A stretch of 64,000 nucleotides of DNA from Macrosoma leucophasiata (taxonomy: Eukaryota > Arthropoda > Insecta > Lepidoptera > Hedylidae). This document shows, piece after piece, positions 1-9,951 of the stretch; positions within the stretch are counted from its first letter, which is position 1, and each line of letters starts with the position of its first letter. Below the pieces are notes generated by a model. It made no database searches. It saw nothing but the letters and a program-made list of their open reading frames with translations, and had not been told where the DNA came from. The stretch spans positions 12,604,001 to 12,668,000 of the forward strand of contig JAWQUS010000026.1 in NCBI GenBank assembly GCA_036365455.1, written 5' to 3'. Position numbers and translations under genes: made by a program.

Positions 1-508
1 CAATAGGTATAAACCTGTGTCGTGGGTTATTGTAGTTACTGGAGCGCGTCAGATTAAGGATATGTGGGATAACTTGAATCCTGTTGAGTAAATCAAATCT
101 AATCTGTCCATATAGGGGTATAGGATCAAGCTTAAAATTTTTCAAAGCTTATCTCGCTTCCAAATCGGCAGAAATTGGAATGGAAGCTTCGATCGCATTC
201 ATTTAACAATCTCACCGCGTAACTGACATGCTTGAGTACTTTTACACCTAAATCTTTTACCCTTTTGATCACGGCATCCATGCCACGAGTAATGGATGCG
301 TCAGATATTCTGAGAGGATGTTAAATATACCCAAAAGAAGCGCCCATCCAAAAATCTGACGAATTGGAAAAAAGGTATCCTGACGGTTTTTTCAAAATTT
401 TGAACAGCTACCGCTACTACTATATAAAAGAGTACGCTCTAAGAGCGCACTCTTTTATATTTAGGTTACCCTATATATGCCATTTAAAAAATGTAGTTAC
501 CTTTTAAT
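1..508. other. Intronic or intergenic sequence with no recognised gene
   Basis: No domain or clear repeat family was recognised. A 62-codon open stretch on the minus strand (about 320 down to 132) has no start and resembles nothing I know. If ANKLE2 continues left, this is its last intron. A 39-bp near-palindrome at 422-460 (19-bp arms, one mismatch, 1-nt loop) is the only structure. Confidence 0.5.
422..460. repeat. Near-perfect 39-bp palindrome
   Basis: The arms at 422-440 and 442-460 are reverse complements except for one base (TACGC against TGCGC) and are separated by one A. No target duplication or relative was seen nearby. Confidence 0.8.
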
Positions 509-906
509 ATACAGGGTTAAATATGTATATCTAACGCATAAATCGTCAAAGGTGAGTTAGGTACGTTAAGACTAACAACTTTTGTTTTTACATCACATGA
601 TAAGAAATAAAATCGTTTCAAATCTATCAATTGTTAGCGGAGCTAAGTTTCATAGGTATATTTTTACATAGGTACAGCCGGCCGCGGTCGTACCCCTATA
701 GGTACTAGCATATTATAGCATGATGTGTTTACTTACACTCAATGTGAAGTTAAGAAGTATTAGAACTGGAAATTCTATTTATTATTTTTTGTATGGTAAA
801 AACAAATATTGAATTAGAAAAAGTTGCATAACAAAAATATTAGTCTTGATGAGCCATGACTTCCCTCCCTTTAAGAATTATGCGCTAGTTACAAATAACC
901 CTGTAT
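509..906. mobile_element. TA-flanked MITE, copy 1
   Basis: The ends are TACAGGGTTA and TAACCCTGTA, flanked on both sides by TA, the target duplication of the Tc1/mariner superfamily. The body is AT-rich with no coding capacity. A second copy at 13588-13953 matches along most of its length, including GCATAAATCGTCAAAGGT near the left end and AAGAATTATGCGCT near the right end. It sits in the ANKLE2 intron next to exon 8. Confidence 0.8.
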
Positions 907-937
907 AGTAAAATTGCCATTTTTGAAATCTACTTAC

Positions 938-1998
938 CAATATCATGGTCAAACGTCAATCTCCTTATAAAACTGTCATTCTTGGGACTAGTCGACAGTA
1001 TCGAACGATTTTTCCTGAACGAGGCATTCTTCTTGCTATTCCTCTCGAACACCTCGATCTTCCACTCGCATCTACACTTCGCCGCCCGCTCCCAGATCTC
1101 CGTACACTCGGTCTCCGACACCGCCGGCCCTTTGGACCCATCGCTCTCCGTCAACTCCTCACAGATAAAACTAGAGAGACACCTCACGTGATTCTCCATG
1201 ACCTGAGCGATCCTTATCCTGTTCGTTCGATAAGTGAACGGCTTTCTCTCGTCGTCCGAACTGAATATATCGTCGTTCGGACACCGCAACTTTATGAGGA
1301 ATTCGACCAAATTGTTGATATCGTCCAACTCCGTCGTGTGCTGTTTCAATTTGTAGACCACCAGCTGCGCTAACCTGGAGTGTATGAGAGCGAAGTTTAT
1401 CTGTTGGAATCGTTCGTCGTCCATGTACGTGAAGATCGTGTGTTGAAGGTGCTTCGCTTCGGCTTTCAGAGACTCCCCGGCTTCTTCAGGTCCCGCTGTC
1501 AGCGATATTCTCATTAACGTGTCTGCTAATCTTTTGGCGAAAACTTGGCAGGTGCGTTCAATGCATAGTAACTGACTGACTGTATGGTTAATTGGTGGGG
1601 GACTGTCTCCGTTCGTTACGGGCTTGATGATGGGGGGGTTGGGCTGTCGACACAGCCTCTGTCGGACCGGGTCGGTTTTCCTCCAATGGGGCGGTCTGTC
1701 GGAGGTTATTCTGCATGTTTTGAGAGCCGTGCAGATTTCCGAAATGGGGCTTATCGCGGTGTCAGGAGATGGACTTTGTGGCAGAGATCCTGTGCTGATC
1801 CTTGAGAAGGATAATTCGTCGGGCGTGTGTTGAGATTGGTTGCAACTATCGTTGAACGCGAAGGAGCAGGCCGCCTCGTACTTGTTCTTCAGATATGTTT
1901 CTAATAAAGAGAGCCCTTCGGGTGTTCGGAGATCCGTGAATGTGTCTAAGAACGGCCAGTATTCCTTCCAGCCGACGTGCATTTCCTCCGCGAGATTT
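938..1998 (-). CDS. Ankle2: ANKLE2 homologue, exon 8
   Basis: This exon of 1061 nt has an acceptor TTCTCTTTTCAG ending at 1999 and a donor GTAAGT at 937. The leading A completes the Arg codon begun by AG at the end of exon 7, giving VGR-NLAEEMHVGWKEYW. That matches the conserved ANKLE2 segment after the ankyrin repeats. The remaining residues are Ser/Pro-rich, then helical, ending in a basic stretch (RNSKKNASFRKNR). The exon ends with one leftover base, so at least one more exon lies to the left. Known family role: ANKLE2 helps reassemble the nuclear envelope by regulating BAF phosphorylation. The gene model is inferred from splice phase and remembered family similarity; no transcript was seen. 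Confidence 0.85.
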
Positions 1999-2309
1999 CT
2001 GAAAAGAGAATAAATATTATCGTGAAGATAAAATCACAATACGAAAAATGTTTGTTAAATTATTCCTTTTTTAATTATTTATAACAGGTCACTGTCTTGA
2101 AAAGCATACCAGGCACATCAACTTAGGCCTCCGGAGTAACTTAAGTTTTAATGTAGAAGTTTATAGGTTACAGTATGTGGGTAAATTTAAATGTGGATTG
2201 GAGTTACCCTACATAAACTTTCTGCCAATCACTTAGCTCGCAACGTCCACTACGTCTGGTCTATACCAGAAAGAAAGCTAATTTCAATGTTGATAGGCTG
2301 TAGGCTGTA

Positions 2310-2382
2310 ACAAAAGGTGTAGAAGAGATATGCGAGAATGAAAATGTATTTCATCCTCGCATATCTCTTCTACACCTTTTGT
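2310..2382. repeat. 73-bp hairpin, 34-bp arms
   Basis: The arms at 2310-2343 and 2349-2382 are reverse complements with a single mismatch and a 5-nt loop. The right arm ends in ACCTTTTGT, which is also the target duplication of the SINE directly beside it. The hairpin therefore existed before the SINE arrived. Confidence 0.85.
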
Positions 2383-2661
2383 TTTTTTTTTATGTATTGG
2401 AAGTGGCAAACAAGCATGCAGTTCACATCGATGTTAAGTGATGACTGCAGCCTATAAACACTCACAAAGACCAAGGTCGAAATGCCGATGCGTCACCACT
2501 CTTGAGGCCTAGGTGTTATGCCTTTGTGCCGGAAATTACAGGGCCGTGCCACCTGACCGGAACACGATAGTACTGAACACTACCATTTAGCGGCAAGTAT
2601 ATTAGGTAATGCGGTGGTACCTACGCCCGCGAGCTCCGTCACTGGAGCTCTACCACCAGTA
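2383..2661 (-). mobile_element. HaSE2-like SINE, full length
   Basis: Read on the minus strand it runs from ACTGGTGGTAGAGCTCC to a poly-A tail (poly-T at 2382-2390). The flanks carry ACCTTTTG on both sides, a target-site duplication. About twenty copies of this roughly 285-bp family lie in the window. Its layout resembles known lepidopteran SINEs with a TGGTGGTAG head and a LINE-like tail. Confidence 0.9.
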
Positions 2662-2747
2662 AAAACCTTTTGTCAAGGAAGTCATCCACAATCATACTTA
2701 CTCCTAGATATAGATATCTCCAACATGAAATCGACTTATTATTGTAC

Positions 2748-2926
2748 CTGCCGACAGTCTCCCAGCCTTTAGTCATCTCCCGCAGGCGGAAGGTGGGCGC
2801 GGGAGGCCGCAGGGAGCGTGGAGGGGTTTTCCACCGCCGCCGGAAGGAGGCCGCGTCCCCTGCCTCCATGGGGCCCGCGAACGCTCGGATCTCGTACCGG
2901 GGAGACAGAGGGTCTTGGTTTATATC
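2748..2926 (-). CDS. Ankle2: ANKLE2 homologue, exon 7
   Basis: This exon of 179 nt has an acceptor ATTTGCAG ending at 2927 and a donor GGCAG/GTACAA at 2747. It starts in phase 0 (GAT ATA AAC) and ends with AG of a split Arg codon. It encodes the conserved block IRAFAGPMEAG, FRRRWKTPPR and GWETVGR. Human ANKLE2 has the equivalent LRAFAGPLSP, FRKLWKTPPR and FERVGRE in the same order. Exon 8 lies 749 bp to the left and exon 6 lies 820 bp to the right. Confidence 0.9.
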
Positions 2927-3164
2927 CTGCAAATTATTGAAGTGGTCACTTCTTTCGACAACCCGGTTAGGCCAGCGGTGTGAGAAGACCGTTTGATACG
3001 AAAGAGTCAAATATTTGTATGGCCTACAGATATTTGTTTCGGATCTGGGTGTTTGTGTATGTGTTGTGTGTGTACAACGGCACCCACGACACAGGTTTAT
3101 ACCCAGTGTGGGGCTGAGTGTAAGCGTATTTATTATATCGTTGTGATGAAATTCGAAAAACCAA

Positions 3165-3275
3165 CAGTTAAAAGAGACAGACAACAAATTCATAAGATTT
3201 AACGTGGGAGAAAATGAGATAGGTAGCGTTATACAGTGTATCTTATGAAAACTTTTGAAGGTTTCACTTCTACTA
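3165..3275. repeat. Copy of an intronic repeat (GTGGGAGAAAATGAGATAG)
   Basis: The segment around ATTTAACGTGGGAGAAAA recurs at about 5946-6030 and 6143-6243, all in introns of the same gene. It has no coding capacity. Confidence 0.6.
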
Positions 3276-3304
3276 CGCGTCAGTTACACACATTTTTTTA
3301 ATGT

Positions 3305-3545
3305 ATACATATAAAAATCAATTGCTGTTCGTTAGTCTCGCTATAACTCGAGAACGGCTGGACCAATTTTGACAATTTTCGTTTTGAATGATTTTTGGAA
3401 GTCCAGGGAAGGTTTAAAAGGTAAGAAAATATGAAGAAATTGAAGGGAAATAATAAAAACCACAATTTTATTTTCCCATATAAATAGTCCGTATATATCG
3501 AACCTTTGACACATTATTTCATTGTGAGGCAATACGAAGTTTGGA
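3305..3545 (-). repeat. Dispersed repeat (TTCGTATTGCCT family)
   Basis: This is an inverted relative of the copies at 23836, 29338 and 37340. The shared block includes TTTCTTCATATTTTCTTACC and CTCGAGTTTTAGCGAGACTA, read here on the minus strand. No coding sequence was seen. Confidence 0.65.
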
Positions 3546-3746
3546 AGTTCACACGGGAAACCCTCACTTCACATAACACTTTTGCTATAGTTCAGTAACC
3601 ATAATGTTCACAACTTAACAATGTTGTTTTGTATAATCATTTCTACGTATAAAAATATTGTCATAATATCGAATACTAAATCATTTGAATATTTAGATTT
3701 GCAATGGTTGGTTTGGTATGTTTATGGTTTGCAATTTAGATAATAC

Positions 3747-3911
3747 AATAGGACAGACGGGCGGCTGGGCCGGCGTGAAGGGCCTGCCCACGGTGGGCGC
3801 TCCGCTGCCGTCCTCGGCGTGCAGCACGGGCACGTAGTAGCGCTCCTGCAGCATCGCCGACATACGCTTCTTCGTCTCCGGACTCGAATTCGGCGCTCGA
3901 TTGCAGATTAT
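3747..3911 (-). CDS. Ankle2: ANKLE2 homologue, exon 6
   Basis: This exon of 165 nt (55 codons, phase 0 to 0) has an acceptor TTTTACAG ending at 3912. The donor at 3746 is weak (GTATTA). It encodes IICNRAPNSSPETKKRMS followed by YYVPVLHAED, which matches the ANKLE2 region VICER...YYVPLLRAEE. The 3' boundary is the least certain of the gene, because GTATTA fits the donor consensus poorly. The phase-0 join to exon 7 supports it. Confidence 0.8.
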
Positions 3912-3975
3912 CTGTAAAATCAATTTTTTTTTTGTGAGGAAAGTGGCAAACTTGCATTCAGTTCACAAATTTTAA

Positions 3976-4262
3976 ATGTAATGTGAGTGGCAAACGAGCA
4001 TGCAGTCACATTGACGTTAAGGGATGACTGCAGCCTATAGACACTTACACTAAGACCAAGGTCAAAATGCAGATTCGTTACCACTCCTGAGGCCTAAGGT
4101 GTAGGCCTGTAATTTTCACAGAGGTATGCCTCTGTGCCGAATAGTACATTACCACCAGACCGGAACACGATAACACTGCTGAACACTACCATTTAGCGGC
4201 AAGTATATTAGGTAACGCGGTGGTGCCTACGCCCGCGAGCTCCACCACTGGAGTTCTACCAC
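3976..4262 (-). mobile_element. HaSE2-like SINE, diverged
   Basis: It carries most of the family, from CTACGCCCGCGAGCTCC (head, at the right) to the GTGGCAAAC tail. A small insertion near 4110 repeats the AGGTATGCCTCTGTG segment. A separate tail fragment of the same family lies just left, at 3944-3973. Confidence 0.85.
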
Positions 4263-4376
4263 ATTAATATTAAGTAATGATCATAGCTTTTAAAACCCAC
4301 ACAAAGCCCACCGCCTAACTCTAATAATTTCGTTTATTGACGTTATCTTTTATTTTAAAGAAAAATGGAAAGAAAA

Positions 4377-4423
4377 ATTCGACTTCAGGCGAGACTCGAA
4401 CTCGCGGCCTACTGGGAATCTAG
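4377..4423 (-). repeat. tRNA-derived repeat, truncated
   Basis: GACTTCAGGCGAGACTCGAA followed by CTCGCGGCCTACTGGGA is the 3' half of a tRNA-like unit, preceded by GGAAAGAAAAATTC. The same unit occurs at 22479, 22861 and 28604. It is cut off before the D-arm, so it is not a working tRNA. Confidence 0.7.
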
Positions 4424-4434
4424 TGACGTTATCT

Positions 4435-4535
4435 TGTCAGTTTCGTACTTCCTATTGAAACATTTTGCTATTTAGTATAAACCTGCGGACGAAAACACTT
4501 CCAGGAAAAAGTTAGGCGGTACGAAATCGATGATG
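4435..4535. repeat. MITE-like repeat (CAGTTTCGTAC ends)
   Basis: The left CAGTTTCGTACTTCCTA and right TTAGGCGGTACGAAATCG are imperfect inverted repeats. The inner AAAACACTTCCAGGAAAAA recurs at 27028-27215. Confidence 0.5.
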
Positions 4536-4576
4536 ATGTCCTAATCTAAAGCATTCGAGTTAGGTGATCGGTCCCC

Positions 4577-4723
4577 AGGTGTAAAACTGCAAATGCGTTG
4601 CCCATCTGAGATCTTACTCGTTATGTCTCTGTGATAGTTATAGGGGGCTATACATTATCATTTAACCGGAACACGATAGTGCCGAACACTACCATTTGGC
4701 GGCAGATAGATTGGGTAATGCGG
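4577..4723 (-). mobile_element. HaSE2-like SINE, internal fragment
   Basis: This is a diverged middle part only: ACCGGAACACGATAGTG, CGAACACTACCATTTGG and GGTAATGCGG in family order. Head and tail are missing. Confidence 0.65.
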
Positions 4724-5040
4724 AGTAAATCCAAAAATCCCCTCTTGTCCCTTACTATAAAGAGCTATCACAATGAGTATCAGTGGCGATTCCTGGTGTT
4801 TATAATTGGGGTGGCTCCAGCTTTTGTTATATATAGGGTGAAGTGTTAAGTGCGCAAAACCTGAAAACCGTTTCTAACCGGTTAATCGGAACAACTTTCA
4901 GTCTATCAAGAAGGAACGTACTTGGCAAAAAATAAATTTCATACAATTTAACATTTATTTAATAAAAAAAGTGAATTATATCAATAAAAAGATAGAAAAC
5001 GTAACCAACACTATCACGTAAAACATGCGAAATCGTTAAG

Positions 5041-5235
5041 TAGTGCGCCATTCACAGCGCCAGACCCGCGCTTCAAACTCCGTGAGTAATACTAGGCGAC
5101 GGCGGGGGCGGGGGCGGGGCGCGGGCGGCGAATGACTGTATGGACTCCGCATGCGCTGACAGAAGCGCATCGCTCGCCTCGGCCGCGTTCGGCGCCGACC
5201 GAACGCGACGACAATCGCGAGTTGCATTCGTGATA
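5041..5235. other. GC-rich island inside an ANKLE2 intron
   Basis: The flanks are AT-rich, but this stretch is strongly GC- and CpG-rich. At 5103-5128 the plus strand has runs of 3-5 G separated by single bases, a canonical G-quadruplex pattern. On the minus strand one frame is open with six consecutive prolines and a Ser/Ala-rich lead. No matching splice pair was found and ANKLE2 does not need it. It could be an alternative exon, an internal promoter or an island with no function. Confidence 0.5.
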
Positions 5236-5338
5236 GAAGACTGCAATGCTCGTAAAATGCAATTGTTTGATGTTCCTAGGTCTAAGTAATTAGGTTGTAA
5301 ATACATGATTCTTTACATTTAAATTCTTAAAAATTACG

Positions 5339-5632
5339 TTTTTTTTTTTTTTTTATGTAATGACGGTGGCAAACAAGCATGCAGTTCACATTGATGTTAA
5401 GTGATGACTGCAGCCTATAGACACCCACAAAAAGACCAAGGTCGAAGTACAGATGCGTTACCACCCTTGAGGCCTAAGGTGTTATGCCTCTGTGCCGGAA
5501 ATTACAGAGCCGTACATTACCACCTGACCGGAACACGATAGTGCTGAACACTACCATTTAGCGGCAAGTATATTAGGTAATGCGGTGGTGCCTACGCCCG
5601 CGAGCTCCGTCACTGGAGCTCTACCACCAGTA
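5339..5632 (-). mobile_element. HaSE2-like SINE, full length
   Basis: It has a head at 5632, a poly-A tail (as poly-T) at 5339-5354 and complete internal blocks. It lies 60 bp from the exon 5 donor of ANKLE2. Confidence 0.9.
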
Positions 5633-5692
5633 GCTATGTCGGCGCCATACGCGCCATCTTAGAGAAATCGCCACTGATGAGTATACACTCAC

Positions 5693-5866
5693 GTCTCGCG
5701 CCAGCTCGCCGTACTTGTTCCGAGCGAGCGTGTCGCACTGCGGGAAGGCGGTGAGCACGTCGAGCACGTGCTCGGCGCCGAACTTGGCCGCGAAGTGCAG
5801 CGGCGTCTCGTTCATCGCCTTGTCCGGCGTGTTCAGGTACCGGTCCACCAGGATCGACGCGAACTC
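5693..5866 (-). CDS. Ankle2: ANKLE2 homologue, exon 5 (ankyrin repeat)
   Basis: This exon of 174 nt (58 codons, phase 0 to 0) has an acceptor CCAACAG ending at 5867 and a donor GTGAGT at 5692. It encodes ILVDRYLNTPDK, an ankyrin repeat (NETPLHFAAKFGAEHVLDVL) and RNKYGELARD. Human ANKLE2 has YLNTPDK, DTPLHFACKFGNADVV and RNKYDKTPED in the same order. The acceptor and first codons were copied by a tandem duplication immediately upstream. Confidence 0.92.
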
Positions 5867-6243
5867 CTGTTGGATACGACGAATCAACGTGAAAACTTCT
5901 TTAACGTTGTCATTCGAAAGTCCGAAACAAAAACGCAACAGTAAAAAGGGACAGACACATAAATTCATAATATTTAACGTGGGAGAAAATGAGATAGGAA
6001 GCATTATACAGTCTCTTAAAATTTTTTTTAACAGTTCACTAGGTTCGACGAGAACTCCTGTTGGATACGACGACCGTTTGAGCTTTTGAAGTAAGAACTT
6101 CTTTAGCATCGTGATTAGAAAGTCGATGAAACGATAAAGCGACAGTAAAAGGAGATAAATACAAATTCATAAGATTTAACGTGGGAGAAAATGAGATAGA
6201 AAGCATTATAAAACAGTGCCTCTTTTGAATTTCACTTCTAACA
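5854..6243. repeat. Tandem duplication covering an exon 5 acceptor
   Basis: About 190 bp beginning at 5854 are repeated, diverged, from 6045. Both units hold GAACTCCTGTTGGATACGAC (5861 and 6053), ACTTCTTTA and the GTGGGAGAAAATGAGATAG block. The second unit therefore has its own CCAACAG acceptor at 6058-6060, but its reading frame soon meets a stop. Confidence 0.75.
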
Positions 6244-6911
6244 CGTATGAATTGTACATATTGTTAGTGCCTAAAATATAGTAGGCATCATTTAAGGTGA
6301 AACAGGTGGTGTTTGTGCCAAATCAGGTGGTGTTTATGCCAAAACAGGCGCCTAATTGGAATTAAGTTGTTTACATTTTGAATCACACCTGTTGGCTTTT
6401 GTAAAGATAACGACTCGAATGTTGTTTACGAAGTCGAGTAATTGGGGGTATAAATGCTTGGCCTGGCTTGGCTTGTCAATGGTAAGAGGGGTTCAGTTGA
6501 ATAGTGGTCGTCACCGTGGAATGAAGTGCTGTTAGTGCTAGTTCGGTTCTTTACAATATATTTTTTATATCTGCAGTACTAGATTTTCTGGTTCGCTTCG
6601 AAGAAAGGGAAAATGTTAAAATCAGGTGTCCCCCTCCCTCCGACAGCTAAACGGTCGGATTTGGGTGTGTGAAAGAAATCACGGTCATAGCTAAAATAAC
6701 GAATTTAAAAGGCAAAGTAGACTCAACAACTTTACGAGTCAACTTATAAAATGTACTTGTGAAAACCGAACACGTCCGAATTATGTCGAGTACATGACTG
6801 TACCGACACGCACTTGGCTGGTTTCAATACATTGGAAAGATTGATCATAGGAGACCAATCTTCTTATAGCGACGCAACCAATTGCCATATCGGACAATTA
6901 AATATATGTAT
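6244..6911. other. Intron sequence, nothing recognised
   Basis: It contains two nearby copies of CAGGTGGTGTTTRTGCCAAA (about 6304-6345) and otherwise no recognisable gene or repeat. Confidence 0.4.
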
Positions 6912-7258
6912 AACTAGTTGTGCCCGCGACTTCGTCCCCGTGAGAATTTATGATGGTTCAGTACCTACCCGGACGAAGTCGTGGGCGCAACAAGTATAAA
7001 AGTAGCCTAAGTTACGCCTTATTACATAAGCTATCTGACAGTGAAAGTCCCGTCAAAACTGGTCCATCTGTCCCGTCAAGTCTGGCCGTTCCCGAGATTA
7101 GTCAGAACAAACAAACAAACAGACAGACAGACAAAAGTTGTAAAAAATGTTGTTTTGGTATAATATATGTACCGTGTATACATACTATTTCATTGAATAA
7201 AAACCGGTTATTTTTATATTACAAACAGACACTCCAATTTTATTTATTTGTATAGATA
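6912..7258 (+). repeat. Dispersed repeat (TGCCCGCGACTTCGTC family)
   Basis: It starts ACTAGTTGTGCCCGCGAC, includes a (GACA)n tract at 7117-7134 and ends AATTTTATTTATTTGTATAG. An inverted relative lies at 52928-53255 with the same order of blocks. It abuts the exon 4 donor of ANKLE2 with only 12 bp between. Confidence 0.75.
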
Positions 7259-7270
7259 ATACTTGCTCAC

Positions 7271-7411
7271 CTTACAAGACTCGGCATCAGAGTCAACGCC
7301 GTACAGAGTCTGCACGAAAGCCGGATTACCCACCGTCGTCAGGATCAAGTTGCAGATCTCCGCGTTCAAAGCCTTCGCGGCAATATGCAGCGCGTTGTAC
7401 CGTGATCCTTC
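7271..7411 (-). CDS. Ankle2: ANKLE2 homologue, exon 4 (ankyrin repeat)
   Basis: This exon of 141 nt (47 codons, phase 0 to 0) has an acceptor TGTTTTTAG ending at 7412 and a donor GTGAGC at 7270. It encodes EGSRYNALHIAAKALNAEIC, then NPAFVQTLYGVDSDAESCK. This matches the first ankyrin repeat of ANKLE2 ([20 protein letters not shown]). It has no start codon and is short, so simple gene finding misses it. Confidence 0.92.
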
Positions 7412-7564
7412 CTAAAAACATTTTTAAAAATTCACAATAAGGGAAATACATCCTCCAAATCATCCTCACTATCAAATCCATCGACAGACACAATGCTCAC
7501 AAAAGCTTCTTTCTATATCGAAAAATTTTTGCTAAATAACTATGCAATGATGGACGTGTTCATA

Positions 7565-7852
7565 TTTTTTTTTATGTAATAGAAGTGGCAAACTAGCGTG
7601 CAGTTTACATTGATGTTAAGTGATGACTGCAGCCTATAGACACTTACATAATGACCAGAGGTCAAAATGCAGATGCGCTGCCACTCCTGAGGCATTAGGT
7701 GTTATGCCTCTGTGCCGAAAATTACAGGGCCGTACATTACCATTTGACCGGAACATGATAGTGATGAACACTACAATTTAGCGGCAAGTATATTAGGTAA
7801 TGCGGTGGTGCTTACGCCCGCGAGCTCCGTCGCTGGAGCTCTTCCACCAGTA
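7565..7852 (-). mobile_element. HaSE2-like SINE, full length
   Basis: Complete copy with poly-T at 7565-7573 and the CCACCAGTA head end at 7852. Confidence 0.9.
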
Positions 7853-7917
7853 AAAGAATTGCTGGCATAGCCCTGAACAACTAAATCTCTTTGAAACTAA
7901 ATACCTGAACAACTTAA

Positions 7918-8218
7918 CTTCACGCCTGTAATCCCCGAAGGGGTAGGCAGAGGTAAATGCATGCATTCAAGCATACATGCAAACACCCACGATTCGTCGG
8001 TTACGTTTTGGCCCATGTAACAGGTGGCGAGCCTGTTGACATCTCCGGGCACATTACCAAACTTTGAGGTACTGGGAAATTTCCAGAAAATGGAAAAATC
8101 CCAATAGAACCAGAGATAAAGGCTTTTTCACCATTATCTCTGATAACCCCCTACCCGGGAATCGAACCCAGGACCTCAGCGTAGTAGTAGTGGCCTGCTA
8201 CCACGAGGCTACGAGGGA
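7918..8218 (-). mobile_element. tRNA-derived SINE
   Basis: On the minus strand the head has a perfect B-box (GGTTCGATTCCC) inside CCTGGGTTCGATTCCCGGG and a D-arm-like GTAGCCTCGTGGTAGCAGG. The body ends with CTACCCCTTCGGGGATTACA. A second copy lies at 57320-57580. The tRNA fold is incomplete, so this is a retroposon and not a tRNA gene. Confidence 0.75.
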
Positions 8219-8596
8219 ACAATGGCAAGGAGTATTACCGGCAGACGTATTATGTAACTCGGTGGACATCAATTTAAAAGCCACTTTGCAGTACAATGAG
8301 GTATTTATAAAACGAATGAAACTTTCACTTTACGTCAAAACAGCAATGTAAATCAAAGTGGTTATCAAAATGATGTTAACCAAGATACATAACACACCTT
8401 CTGGTATCCGGGGTTGTCTTTTGATGGCTTTTAACGTCGTCTTTTATCCATCAACGGATCTCCATCCGTATAATCGATATAGAATATGTTCCTCACAAAA
8501 AGTTTCTATATCCGATATCTTTGATTACAAAAAACTAAAGCTACTCCATCACGAATGTTCTCTCACAACTGGTCACTACGATAGCGGATACTTTAC

Positions 8597-8760
8597 CTGA
8601 ACTATGGCGGGCGTGTTCCCACTGCTGACCAAGTATCTGGGATTGTCCCACACCCGATCACGAACTGTGCACGCCAGCCCCGCCTCGATGGCCTTTCGGA
8701 GTGCCACCATGTCTTGTGGCGATGGCGCTTTGAAGGGATACGGTTTCTCGCCCATAAGCG
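8597..8760 (-). CDS. Ankle2: ANKLE2 homologue, exon 3
   Basis: This exon of 164 nt has an acceptor ATTTTTGCAG ending at 8761 and a donor CAG/GTAAAG at 8596. The first two bases complete a split codon from exon 2. It encodes LMGEKPYPFKAPSPQDM, LRKAIEAG and WDNPRYLVSSGNTPAIVQ. Human ANKLE2 has LRKAVEKG and WSNPRYLIGSGDNPTIVQ. It ends in phase 0 and joins exon 4 as IVQ-EGSRYN, exactly as in the human protein. Confidence 0.92.
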
Positions 8761-8901
8761 CTGCAAAAATATTTTCAAGGATTTAGAAGATTGGAAAGAA
8801 AAATATACACTACAGAACTTAGGGTCCCCGCAAACGGGCCACAAGCGACATTTACAAACGCCTCTACGAGAAGCACGAATCGGCTACAAAGGTAGCTTTT
8901 T

Positions 8902-9090
8902 TACTGGTTGTAGAGCTATGACGGAGCTCGCGGGCGTAGGCACCACCGCATTACCTAATATACTTGCCGCTAAATAGTGGTGTTCAGCACTATCGTGTTC
9001 CGGTCAGGTGGTAATGTTTGACCCTGTAATTTCCGGCATAGAGGCATAACACGTTAGGCCTCAGAAGTGGTAACGCATCTGCATTTTGAC
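8902..9090 (+). mobile_element. HaSE2-like SINE with its own tail missing
   Basis: Head and middle are present, but the copy stops after GCATTTTGAC, where other copies continue into CTTGGTCTTTGTG. The following 55 bp belong to another LINE tail. Confidence 0.8.
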
Positions 9091-9146
9091 ATACCCTGCC
9101 TATCCCGCAAGGGACTTGGCGTGCAGATACCTACATACATTTCATT
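9091..9146 (+). repeat. LINE 3' tail fragment
   Basis: CCCGCAAGGGACTTGGCGTG plus ACATACAT repeats resembles the tails at 38050-38096 and 56620-56680 (CCGTTAGGGACCTGGCGTGA). Confidence 0.6.
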
Positions 9147-9904
9147 TATCTATCTACATGCTTAACTGGGCCCATAATACTTGGCCCAAGATTATTAGAG
9201 AATAAGTGATAATGGTATTTTTTCTATCATGAAGGTCGACCTAGATTCGGACATTGTACATGAAATGTCCATCTCTGAAAATATCAACTTGAGGCTGTCG
9301 TCGTCAATAACGACAATTCAAAAGCTAATGAATAACGCTCGCCGCTCCCAGATTCTAATAAGATGGTAATGTATGCTGCTGGCGTAACTACTGTGACAAT
9401 GGCACATGACATTACTAACAAAAAAAACGTGTACCTAAAGATGACAGTTGCAATAACGCAGGTTTCCTCGTGATGTACCATACTTTACGTAACGTGACCA
9501 TTTTTATCGTCACTCAAAACGGGACATTCTCAAAATATATTTAATTCACAAAATAATTTTCATGGAACCAGGGGGGAAGAAGCTTACCTACCTACTTACG
9601 AACGTCCGGCTTTAACGCACTTCTTTAAGTATCTTATGTTTCGTTATCGATTGCTTTTCAGATGACTGTAAATTATTCAAAAAATATTAAAATTTCGGAT
9701 TGCCGTTTACAAGATTACGTTCTGCAGCTTCAGTCGGGTACGCTAGTTTTCTTTACACATTTTTGCTGAGATTACCGGTAACGGGACATTTTCGCTTCCC
9801 AAAAGTTTTTCCTGGGAAACCGTCCCGGTTTATAAAACGTACGGTCACGGTAACTTTGCGTCCCAGATTCATGTTCAGCGTCCGAACAAAAAAAAGTTCT
9901 AATA

Positions 9905-9951
9905 AATTTATTTATGTTACGAAAGTGGCAAACAAGCATATATCTACAGTT
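9905..9951 (-). mobile_element. Diverged SINE interrupted by a DNA transposon
   Basis: GTGGCAAACAAGCAT is the tail of the HaSE2-like SINE. The rest continues at 11760-11990 after the 1.8 kb insertion (AGAGGCCTAATATCTCTTGC, CTCTGTACC). Confidence 0.6.

Noticed and set aside
945..1373. 142-codon plus-strand frame
   Set aside because: Shadow of ANKLE2 exon 8; the minus strand has the conserved domain and splice sites.
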